18,962 bases of DNA from Verrucomicrobiales bacterium (GTDB lineage Bacteria; Verrucomicrobiota; Verrucomicrobiia; Limisphaerales; RI-55): the NCBI GenBank assembly GCA_003484235.1, contig DNDP01000397.1, forward strand, positions 4,026-22,987, read 5' to 3'. Below, in pieces: positions 12,477-18,962 of this stretch (position 1 is the stretch's first letter; each line of letters starts with the position of its first letter). The translations under genes were made by a program, and so were the position numbers. The notes beneath the pieces are model-generated. The model worked only from the letters and a program-made list of their open reading frames with translations, was not told the origin of the DNA and did no database searches.

Positions 12477-13649
12477 ATGAAGATGAACAAATGGACCGCC
12501 GCACTGGCCTCGGCCGGTGTTCTTGGCGGCGTGACTGCACAAGCGGAAGAGAGCCCGGTAATGACCGCGCTGGCTTCCACCACCATCAGCGGCTACGTGG
12601 ACGTATCCGCGCACTGGAACCTGGACCGCAACCGCGGCGCCGTGCCGAACTTCGGCAAGGGCGAGGTGAACAAGTCCGACGGCTTCAATCTGAACGTTGT
12701 CGACCTGACCATCTCCAAGCCGCTGGACGAGAGCCAGTGGGCGGCCGGCTACACCGCTGAACTGTGGTTTGGCCCGGACGCTGTCGGCTACAACCCGACC
12801 GCCTATGGCGACGGCAACGAAAGCTTCGCCGTCAAGCAGGCCTACGTGGAGCTGCGCGCTCCCGCGGGCAACGGCCTGGACTTCAAGGTCGGTGTGTTCG
12901 ACACCATCATCGGCTACGAGTACGCCAACAACAATCTGAACCCGAACTACACCCGCTCCTGGGGCTGGACCATCGAGCCGACCCAGCACACGGGCGTGCT
13001 GATGTCCTACGAGTTCAACGAAGTGCTGAGCGCTTCGGCGGGCATCGCCAACACCTTCAACGCGGGCATCAACACGCGCGCCCATGCGAGCACTGTTGAG
13101 CCGAAGAAGGAATCCGACAAGACCGTGATGGGCGCCCTCTCCGTGACGCTCCCCGAGAGCACGGGCTTCCTGGAAGGTTCGACCCTCTACGTCGGTTCTG
13201 TCTACGGCTTCGATGCCGGCACGCAGGGCATCAGCGGCGGCAACCGCGTGAACTACTACGCCGGTGCCACGTTCAACCTGCCGGTCGACGGTCTGAGCCT
13301 GGGCCTGGCCTGGGACTACGCCGGTGCTGAGCCGTCCATCTTCGGTGGCGGCGCCATCGACGGATACCACCAGAACGTGTTCGGTGTTTACCTCTCGCAC
13401 CAGACCACCGAGAAGCTGAGCCTCCACGCCCGTGGCGAATTCGCCAAGGGCAACCTGATCTACACCCAGACCGACGCGTCCGAGGGTGAGATCTGGTCGG
13501 CTGTCGGCACCATCCAGTACGATCTGTGGGACAACGTCCTCAGCCGCCTGGAAGTCCGCTACGACAATGCCGAGGACGGCGTGGCCTCCCTGGGCTGGAG
13601 CAAGCGGGATGAAGTGCTCGTCGCACTCAACCTGATCTACAACTTCTAA
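12477..13649 (+). CDS. Outer-membrane porin, OmpL-like beta-barrel
   Basis: A 390-residue predicted outer-membrane beta-barrel of the 'putative beta-barrel porin-2, OmpL-like' type. The signal peptide is MKMNKWTAALASAGVLGGVT with likely cleavage after AQA (residue about 23). Mature strands start STTISGYVDVSAHWNLD and alternate throughout (LDFKVGVFDTIIGYEYA, HTGVLMSYEFNEVLSASAG, LSLGLAWDYAG, NVFGVYLSHQTTEKLSLHARGEF). The chain ends LVALNLIYNF with the terminal Phe recognised by the BAM machinery. GGAGG (12463-12467) lies 9 bases before the ATG, the strongest ribosome site in the window. With a private terminator this suggests an abundant product. It presumably provides diffusion of small solutes; selectivity is unknown. 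Confidence 0.9.
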   Translation: MKMNKWTAALASAGVLGGVTAQAEESPVMTALASTTISGYVDVSAHWNLDRNRGAVPNFGKGEVNKSDGFNLNVVDLTISKPLDESQWAAGYTAELWFGPDAVGYNPTAYGDGNESFAVKQAYVELRAPAGNGLDFKVGVFDTIIGYEYANNNLNPNYTRSWGWTIEPTQHTGVLMSYEFNEVLSASAGIANTFNAGINTRAHASTVEPKKESDKTVMGALSVTLPESTGFLEGSTLYVGSVYGFDAGTQGISGGNRVNYYAGATFNLPVDGLSLGLAWDYAGAEPSIFGGGAIDGYHQNVFGVYLSHQTTEKLSLHARGEFAKGNLIYTQTDASEGEIWSAVGTIQYDLWDNVLSRLEVRYDNAEDGVASLGWSKRDEVLVALNLIYNF

Positions 13650-13668
13650 GTCACCTGCGTGACCTCAG

Positions 13669-13697
13669 CCCCTTCCCTTTCGGGAAGGGGTTTTTTT
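13669..13697 (+). terminator. Intrinsic terminator of the porin gene
   Basis: Perfect 9-bp stem CCCCTTCCC (13669-13677) / GGGAAGGGG (13682-13690) with TTTC loop, followed by seven T (13691-13697), 19 bases after the porin stop. The best intrinsic terminator in the window. Confidence 0.95.
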
Positions 13698-13777
13698 GTG
13701 CCCCGATCTGCCGGCCGCGGGCGACGGTGGAAGCCGGCAGCGCCTTCAATTGGCGGAGATCGACTTCGGAACCACAG

Positions 13778-14992
13778 TCAGATCATGTGGGAAAACATGG
13801 CGTCCCGGAGCTTGGGCTCAAACCACGTGCTCTTGGGCGGCATGATGCCGTTTGCGTCGGCGATCGACATCAGGTCGTTCATGCTGGTGGGGAACATGGA
13901 GAACGCACAGGCGTATTCGCCCGACTTGACGAGTTTCTCCAGCTCGCCCGTGCCGCGGATCCCGCCCACGAAGCTGATGCGTTTGCTGGTCCGCGGATCA
14001 TCAATGCCGAAGAGGGGTGCCAGAACGAGATTCTGCAGCAGTGAAACATCCAGCGTCTCGATGGGATTGCTCGATCCGGTCCTTTCCGGCCGGAAGGACA
14101 GGCAATGCCACGTGCCCGCCAGGAAAAGCCCGAGCTGGTGCTTGGCGGCCGGCGCCGCGCCCGAGCCCGGTTCCATCACGAACACTTTGGCCAGTTCCTG
14201 AACCAGCTGCTCCGGCGAGCGACCGTTGAGATCCTTCACCACGCGGTTGTAGGGAAGAATCTGCATCTGGTTGTGGGGAAAAATCACGGTCAGAAAACGC
14301 GCGCTGTGCCCCGCCCCTTTGCGCGCCTGATAAACCCGGCCCGCAGCCGCGCTGCGGTGATGACCGTCGGCGATGTAGAGATTGGGAATCCTTGAAAACG
14401 CCGACTCGATCGTGCCGATGACTGCCGGATCGCTGATCGTCCAGGCCGTGTGCCGGACCCCATCCCCGGCGACGAAGTCCACTTCCGGCGGGCCGGACAC
14501 GATGCCGGCAAAGAGCGCGTCCAGTTCCGGCACTGCGCGATACGAGAGAAAAACCGGTCCTGTCTGGGAGTTCAACGACTCGATGTGCCGCACCCGGTCA
14601 TCCTCCTTGTCGGGTCTGGTGAACTCATGTTTGCGGATGATGCCATCCAGATACTCCTGGCAGCTGGCGGCCGCAACCAGTCCAACCTGCGAATGTTTTC
14701 CCATCACCTGCCGGTAGAGATAGAAGCAGGGCCGGTCATCCTGCCGCAGCGCGCCCTGCGCCATCAGCTTGTGCAGATTCTCCCGGCCGGTGGCGTAGAC
14801 TTCCGGCGCGTATGGATCCGTGTCGCGCGGCAGGTCAATTTCCGGCTTGGAGACGTGCAGAAAGCTGAGCGGATTGCCGGCCGCCATTTCGCGCGCTTCG
14901 TCTGACGACATGACATCGTACGGCAGCTCGCAGATCTGATCGGCCAGTTCGGGTTTGGGTCGAAGTGCAGCAAAAGGTTTGATCGTCGCCAT
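13778..14992 (-). CDS. DUF1015 family protein (COG4198)
   Basis: A 404-residue cytosolic protein of the DUF1015 family. Family-like stretches are IKPFAALRPKPELA, LPYDVMSSDEAREMA, NPLSFLHVSKPEIDLP, YRQVMGKHSQVGLVAA, the highly conserved YIADGHHRSAAAGR, LTVIFPHNQMQILPYNRVVKDL and the C-terminal FSMFPTSMNDLMSIADANGIMPPKSTWFEPKLRDAMF. ATG 14992 is chosen because the conserved region starts immediately; an in-frame start at 15061 would overlap the upstream gene. The upstream amidohydrolase ends 55 bases before, so the two may share a transcript. The reaction is not established from sequence; homologues often sit near serine-biosynthesis genes, which is not the case here. Confidence 0.9.
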   Translation of the reverse strand: MATIKPFAALRPKPELADQICELPYDVMSSDEAREMAAGNPLSFLHVSKPEIDLPRDTDPYAPEVYATGRENLHKLMAQGALRQDDRPCFYLYRQVMGKHSQVGLVAAASCQEYLDGIIRKHEFTRPDKEDDRVRHIESLNSQTGPVFLSYRAVPELDALFAGIVSGPPEVDFVAGDGVRHTAWTISDPAVIGTIESAFSRIPNLYIADGHHRSAAAGRVYQARKGAGHSARFLTVIFPHNQMQILPYNRVVKDLNGRSPEQLVQELAKVFVMEPGSGAAPAAKHQLGLFLAGTWHCLSFRPERTGSSNPIETLDVSLLQNLVLAPLFGIDDPRTSKRISFVGGIRGTGELEKLVKSGEYACAFSMFPTSMNDLMSIADANGIMPPKSTWFEPKLRDAMFSHMI

Positions 14993-15047
14993 AAAAAACG
15001 GGCGCGATGATGGGAGCTGGACTCCGGCGTGTCGATGGTGAATCGGC

Positions 15048-16334
15048 TCACGGCCCCGCAAACACCGCGCCGTTCTTCATCACGAACACGACCTTTTGCA
15101 GCGCGACCACGTCCGCCACCGGGTCACCTTCCACGGCGATGATGTCGGCCAGCATGCCCGGTTTGATCGCGCCCAGCTCGCGTTCCTGTCCGAGCAGCTT
15201 CGCCGCCTCGACCGTGGCGCTTTGAATTGCCGCCATCGGCGTCATGCCTCCTTCAACCAGATACAGGAACTCCTTGGCGTTCTCACCGTGGGGAAACACT
15301 CCCGCGTCCGTGCCGAAGGCGATCTTCACTCCCCGCTTCAATGCCTGGCTGAAGGTGCCCATCATCATCGGGCTCACGGCCAGAGCCTTCTGCGCAACCA
15401 CCGCCGGATAGTATCCCGGCACCTTCGCCTTCTCCTCGGTGTAACGGCCCGCGCTCAGCGTGGGCACGTACCAGGTGCCCCGCTCTCGCATCAGGTCCAT
15501 GACCTCCTCGGTCATCATCGTGCCGTGCTCGATCGATCCGATGCCCGCCAGCACGGCGCGCTTCATCCCCTCGGGTCCATGTGCATGAGCCGCGGTGGAC
15601 AGGCCGAGATCCCGGGCCGCCTCCACGATCGCGTCCACCTCCGCCTGCGTGAACTGCGGACGAAAGCCGTCCTTGGCGACGCTCAACACGCCGCCGGTGG
15701 CGGTGATCTTGATGACGTCGGCCCCCTCCTTGTAGCGCTGACGGACAGCCTTGCGCGCGTCGTCCGGACCATTGATCACGCCTTCAGCGGGGCCGGGATC
15801 TCCCTGCAAATCCCGGCGCATGCCGTTGCTTTGATCGGCGTGACCGCCCGTGATGGCCACCGAGCGGCCGGCGGCGATGATTCGCGGACCTTCGGCGATT
15901 CCCTTGGCGATGGCGTTGCGCAGCGCCACGACCTGTTCTCCGCCCAGGTCCCGCACCGTGGTGAAACCCGCCCGCAGGGTCAGCCGGGCATGGTGGGCTG
16001 CGTGCAGCGCGAGATCCTCGGGGTTCAATTGAAAGCGCTCCACGTAGCGCTCCGGACCAAAGAAGCTCTGGAGATGCACATGCATGTCCATCAGCCCGGG
16101 CAACACCGTGGCATTGCGCAGATCGACCACGCGGTCTCCGGAGCGAGGCCGGTCGTGGCCGGACGACACCGCTTCGATGCGGTTGCTGACGACCACGATG
16201 GTCGCCTCGCCCCGCACTTCACCCGCCTCGACGTCCACGAGCTTTCCGCAGTGAATCAGCGTGCGATCACGCGCAGAGGAAGAGGTCACGGTGAAAAACA
16301 GGGCCAGAGAAAGTCCGAAGAGGAGGAAGCGCAT
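15048..16334 (-). CDS. Exported metal-dependent amidohydrolase (prolidase/imidazolonepropionase-like)
   Basis: A 428-residue amidohydrolase with an N-terminal signal peptide (MRFLLFGLSLALFFTVTSSS, cleavage near residue 20-22), so it should act in the periplasm or outside. The binuclear metal site is complete: His85 and His87 (DMHVH), Lys209 (DVIKITATGG, the carboxylated lysine), His250 (AAHAHG), His270 (SIEHGT) and Asp343 (FGTDAG). The C-terminus MLADIIAVEGDPVADV is typical. Relatives hydrolyse Xaa-Pro or other N-acyl amino acids and cyclic amides; the substrate here is unknown. ATG 16334 is chosen for the signal peptide. The mgtE gene ends 64 bases upstream with a hairpin between. Confidence 0.9.
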   Translation of the reverse strand: MRFLLFGLSLALFFTVTSSSARDRTLIHCGKLVDVEAGEVRGEATIVVVSNRIEAVSSGHDRPRSGDRVVDLRNATVLPGLMDMHVHLQSFFGPERYVERFQLNPEDLALHAAHHARLTLRAGFTTVRDLGGEQVVALRNAIAKGIAEGPRIIAAGRSVAITGGHADQSNGMRRDLQGDPGPAEGVINGPDDARKAVRQRYKEGADVIKITATGGVLSVAKDGFRPQFTQAEVDAIVEAARDLGLSTAAHAHGPEGMKRAVLAGIGSIEHGTMMTEEVMDLMRERGTWYVPTLSAGRYTEEKAKVPGYYPAVVAQKALAVSPMMMGTFSQALKRGVKIAFGTDAGVFPHGENAKEFLYLVEGGMTPMAAIQSATVEAAKLLGQERELGAIKPGMLADIIAVEGDPVADVVALQKVVFVMKNGAVFAGP

Positions 16335-16379
16335 CAACCGATGCAATACCGGGCCATCCAAAGCGTCAAGGCCGGGAAC

Positions 16380-16397
16380 CGGCACCGGAAAGTGCCG
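16380..16397 (-). terminator. Weak hairpin after mgtE
   Basis: CGGCAC (16380-16385) / GTGCCG (16392-16397), perfect 6-bp stem with 6-base loop, directly behind the mgtE stop. No T-run, so at best a weak terminator or a processing/stability element before the amidohydrolase gene. Confidence 0.35.
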
Positions 16398-16398
16398 C

Positions 16399-17709
16399 TC
16401 AATTCACGAAGTGTTTGAGCGCCAGCGCGCCGAGCCCGAGGAAAAAGAAGAAACCGGCCACGTCGGTGACGGTTGTGAGAAAGATGCTGGACGCCATGGC
16501 GGGATCCACCTTGAACCATTTCAGGCCGAATGGAATCAGGACCCCGGAGAGCGCCGCGGCGATCTGGTTCAACACCATCGCGGCTCCGGCGACGAGGCCC
16601 AGTTCCGGACTGTCCTTCCACCACCAGCCGATCAGGCCGACCACGATGCCAATGGCGATGCCGTTCACGACGCCGAGGACGGCTTCCTTGATCAGGGCCT
16701 TGCGGCCATCGCCGGGGGTCAGCTCACCCAGCGCCATGTCGCGGATGATGACCGTCAACGTCTGCATGCCCGCATTGCCGCCCTGACCGGCAACGATGGG
16801 CAGGAAGATCGCCAGCGCGGTCCAGCTGGCGATCGTGCTTTCAAACAGACCCACCACGAAGGCCGCGAGGAACGCCGTGGCGAGATTTACGTAAAGCCAG
16901 GGCAGCCGTCGGCCGAGGGCCTTGTTCCACGGCGTGAGGGCGCGTTCCTCGCCGGACAGACCGACCATTAGCTGCATGTCCTCGGTGGCCTCTTCCCTGG
17001 CGATCTCGAGCGCGTCCGTGGCCTTCACGATGCCGACCAGCCGCCCATGCCGGTCGAGGACCGGGAGGCCAAGGTAGTGGTAGTGCTCGAAGCGGCGGGC
17101 AATCTCCTCCTGGTCGTCGTCCACCCGCACGAAGGCCACATCGCGGCGCATCAAATCGGCGATCAAACGGTCTGGCTGGGCGAACACCAGCTCTCGGATC
17201 GGCACCACCCCGGTCAGCTTGTGGGCGCGGTCGACGACGTAAAGGTAGGAGACATCCTCGCGCTCGGTGCCGCCCCGGCGGCGCAGAAGATCCATGCACG
17301 CCTGAACGGTCTGGTCGCCGTGAATCGCGATGAACCGGTCGGTCATGATGCCGCCGGCGGAATCTTCCGAGTAGGCGAGCAGGCTGCGGATGCCCTGGGC
17401 ATGCTCGGGCGGCAGCCGATCCAGCAACTGCCGCTGCCGGCCGAGCGTCAGCAGGCCAAGCAGGTCGGCAATCTCGTTGTGGGGCAATTCGGGGAGGAAG
17501 CCGATCAGCTGCTCGTCGGTGAGGGATTCCAGCAGCTCCTCCGCCTTTTCGAACTCCATCTCGGAGAGGCCCGCGGCAGCCTTGCGCCGCGGCAGCGAAA
17601 GCAGGACTCCCTGCGCATCGTCGAGTTCCATCCGCTGCAGGCGGTCCGCCAGATCGGCGGGGTGCAGCTTGAGGAACTCTTCAAGGATGACCGGTGTCGG
17701 TTCGCTCAT
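16399..17709 (-). CDS. mgtE: Magnesium transporter MgtE
   Basis: A 436-residue Mg2+ channel/transporter of the inner membrane, close to the usual 450. Residues 1-130 form the N domain of helical repeats (LHPADLADRLQRM, DEQLIGFLPELPHNEIADLL). Two CBS domains follow: MTDRFIAIHGDQTVQACMD (about 140-195) and MRRDVAFVRVDDDQEEIARRF with LGLPVLDRHGRLVGIV (about 200-245). Then come a connecting helix and five transmembrane helices with AGQGGNAGMQT, FKVDPAMASSIFLTT and TDVAGFFF; this last Asp corresponds to the ion-pore aspartate of the Thermus protein. In the family, Mg2+ binding by the N/CBS region gates the pore. It follows the EcsC-family gene by 15 bases, so the two form an operon; I see no magnesium riboswitch upstream. 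Confidence 0.95.
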   Translation of the reverse strand: MSEPTPVILEEFLKLHPADLADRLQRMELDDAQGVLLSLPRRKAAAGLSEMEFEKAEELLESLTDEQLIGFLPELPHNEIADLLGLLTLGRQRQLLDRLPPEHAQGIRSLLAYSEDSAGGIMTDRFIAIHGDQTVQACMDLLRRRGGTEREDVSYLYVVDRAHKLTGVVPIRELVFAQPDRLIADLMRRDVAFVRVDDDQEEIARRFEHYHYLGLPVLDRHGRLVGIVKATDALEIAREEATEDMQLMVGLSGEERALTPWNKALGRRLPWLYVNLATAFLAAFVVGLFESTIASWTALAIFLPIVAGQGGNAGMQTLTVIIRDMALGELTPGDGRKALIKEAVLGVVNGIAIGIVVGLIGWWWKDSPELGLVAGAAMVLNQIAAALSGVLIPFGLKWFKVDPAMASSIFLTTVTDVAGFFFFLGLGALALKHFVN

Positions 17710-17724
17710 GGGATGTTGGCCGGC

Positions 17725-18552
17725 TCAACCCGGCGGCAGCGCAATCTGCGCGTACACCTCTCGGACGATGTTCGGACCGTATGTCTTCTCGAGCCGGCGC
17801 ACAATGAAGTGGCCGCGGGCCATCGCCTGGAAATGACTGGTGAACAATACATTGATGGCGCTGCCGGCCGCGGCGCCGATCACCGGCACCGCCTTGGCCG
17901 CGATCTGTTCGGAAACCACCACGCCGAACCGCGCACCGATGAGCGAGATCAACCGCACCAGGGCGGGCGCCGTCTCCTGCAGCATGCCCCGCTGCGTCAC
18001 GTGTGCCGCCGCTTCGCTCACCGCCTGGGACAGCACCACGCGCATCGCCCAATAGGCGTTCTCCGCCGCGTCGTCGCTGTGGGAACGCCCGCCCAGCGCG
18101 AAAACCTCCAGGCAGGCGAGCCGGGTCTCGGGATCTCGGAGGTCGTGCCCTTCATGGCGGGCGATGTCGGCGATCGATCGCAGCATGACCGTGGTGGAGA
18201 ACGGCAGTTCGACCGGCAGCGCGGCAAAACCGAATGCCCCACCGATGCCTCCCGACAAACCGGTCACCACACGATGAAACCCAATCGATGCCCGACCAGC
18301 GCGCGGCTTGGATCGGAGGGACGTCAACGCAACGCGCAGGGCGGCGCGCAGGGCCCGATGCACCGCGCCGTGAACGGTCTTGGACCAGTTTCCGGGAAGC
18401 AGTTTGAAGCCCTTCTCGATTGGCGCCCCCAGCAGGCTCGCCACCCGCACCGCAAATCCGGGATTCTCCAGCAGCGACTTCGCGTAGCTCAGATCCGCGT
18501 AGTCCCGCGGCTCGAGCGTCACGTTCTTGATGGGCGCCACCACTTCGGTCAT
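17725..18552 (-). CDS. EcsC-family protein
   Basis: A 275-residue protein of the EcsC family (named after the third gene of the Bacillus ecs locus). Family marks are DYADLSYAKSLLENPGF at the N-terminus, a Gly-rich amphipathic region GLSGGIGGAFGFAALPVELPFSTTVMLRSIADIARHEGHDLRDPETRLACLEVFALGG in the centre (key blocks GGAFGFAALPVELP and CLEVFALGG), and AAKAVPVIGAAAGSAINVLFT near the end. Moderately hydrophobic segments suggest membrane association. Biochemical function is not known for the family. It is the first gene of a pair with mgtE. No strong ribosome site precedes the ATG. Confidence 0.85.
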   Translation of the reverse strand: MTEVVAPIKNVTLEPRDYADLSYAKSLLENPGFAVRVASLLGAPIEKGFKLLPGNWSKTVHGAVHRALRAALRVALTSLRSKPRAGRASIGFHRVVTGLSGGIGGAFGFAALPVELPFSTTVMLRSIADIARHEGHDLRDPETRLACLEVFALGGRSHSDDAAENAYWAMRVVLSQAVSEAAAHVTQRGMLQETAPALVRLISLIGARFGVVVSEQIAAKAVPVIGAAAGSAINVLFTSHFQAMARGHFIVRRLEKTYGPNIVREVYAQIALPPG

Positions 18553-18696
18553 GCGCGGGAGAGCCTAGCGGGATTGGCCGCGTCAATCGAGAGCTCGTTT
18601 CCCGTGCTGCCAGAAGCTCGAACTCAGGCGGATGGAACGAACAGCGTGACATTCGTCTCCGACGGGCATAGGCTTCCATCGTACCATCAAAGGTCT

Positions 18697-18962
18697 ATGC
18701 GCTCGCCCATTGTCGTCGCTGGCGGCCACGTGCCGGATCACCCCCGACTTCTCCGTCCGCGGCCAGGGCGCAGGCTGCTCCCCGGGCTGGCGTTCGTCGC
18801 GCTGCTGCTAAGCGCCGCAGCCGACGAACCGCTCGTTCTGACTCCCACGGGCATCAGCGCCGGTGCGCTCCAGGTCCAGGTCACCGGGCAGGGCGCCCGC
18901 TACTTTGTCGACGTCTCCACCAATCTGGTGGACTGGCAGGAAGTGCATTCCGCCGCGCTGAC
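18697..18962 (+). CDS. Secreted protein, N-terminal fragment
   Basis: An open frame from ATG 18697 to the right edge (88 codons), preceded by AAAGG three bases upstream. The first 45 residues hold an Arg-rich n-region (RLLRPRPGRRLL) and a hydrophobic core (GLAFVALLLSAAA), a long but plausible signal peptide with cleavage near ADEP. The mature part has the strand pair ISAGALQVQVTGQGARYFVDVSTNLVDWQEV; the block YFVDVSTNLVDWQEV is a short beta unit repeated in large exported proteins of Verrucomicrobiota/Planctomycetota. The full architecture is outside the window. The start is uncertain, because the n-region is unusually long. Confidence 0.65.
   Translation, partial: MRSPIVVAGGHVPDHPRLLRPRPGRRLLPGLAFVALLLSAAADEPLVLTPTGISAGALQVQVTGQGARYFVDVSTNLVDWQEVHSAAL

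Noticed and set aside
12363..13427. 354-codon open frame on the minus strand opposite the porin
   Set aside because: The porin frame has a ribosome site, signal peptide and terminal Phe; the antisense frame runs through its promoter region and looks non-coding.
15096..16418. 440-codon open frame on the plus strand opposite the amidohydrolase
   Set aside because: The minus-strand gene has a full metal site and signal peptide; the antisense frame is His/Arg/Gln-rich without family features.

Overview
The window is about 19 kb of GC-rich bacterial chromosome with 19 protein genes, two of them cut by the window edges. I see no rRNA, tRNA, CRISPR array, insertion sequence or phage gene. The final gene encodes a secreted protein with a 'YFVDVSTNLVDWQEV' segment, which I associate with large exported proteins of Verrucomicrobiota and Planctomycetota. 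Together with the high GC, the weak or absent Shine-Dalgarno sequences at most starts, the COG5368 glycoamylase-like protein and the OmpL-like porin, this suggests a verrucomicrobial genome. That assignment is inference; there is no marker gene here to confirm it.

Layout. Positions 1-2227 (+) hold a signal peptidase I overlapping a membrane-anchored NTF2-like protein, then a small protein and an HDOD protein overlapping by ATGA. Positions 2236-4644 (-) hold, in transcription order, a HAD hydrolase, a BLUF-domain class III nucleotide cyclase and a STAS-domain protein; the last two look like one operon. Positions 5203-9050 (+) hold a two-domain dimethylglycine/sarcosine dehydrogenase and an OPA-type (GlpT-like) transporter separated by a perfect hairpin. 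A half-size TauE/SafE permease (-), a second STAS protein (+) and a probable Tat-exported GH144-like glycosidase (-) follow. Positions 11459-13649 (+) carry two envelope genes: an AsmA-like anchored protein and a porin with a strong ribosome site and its own intrinsic terminator. Positions 13778-18552 (-) carry a DUF1015 protein, an exported amidohydrolase, an MgtE magnesium transporter and an EcsC-family protein. A secreted-protein gene begins at 18697 (+) and runs off the end.

The standout is the BLUF-cyclase at 2719-3771. Started at its best ATG it is 350 residues, the length of Beggiatoa bPAC as I remember it. It keeps the flavin-pocket residues, both metal aspartates and the adenine-selecting Lys/Asp/Thr at the same residue numbers. 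I predict a blue-light-activated adenylyl cyclase. It is followed by a STAS gene whose start codon and ribosome site are built into a perfect TTGTCA-N4-TGACAA dyad, and the same half-site recurs three times upstream of the porin. A light/cAMP-linked regulatory circuit is an attractive but untested reading.
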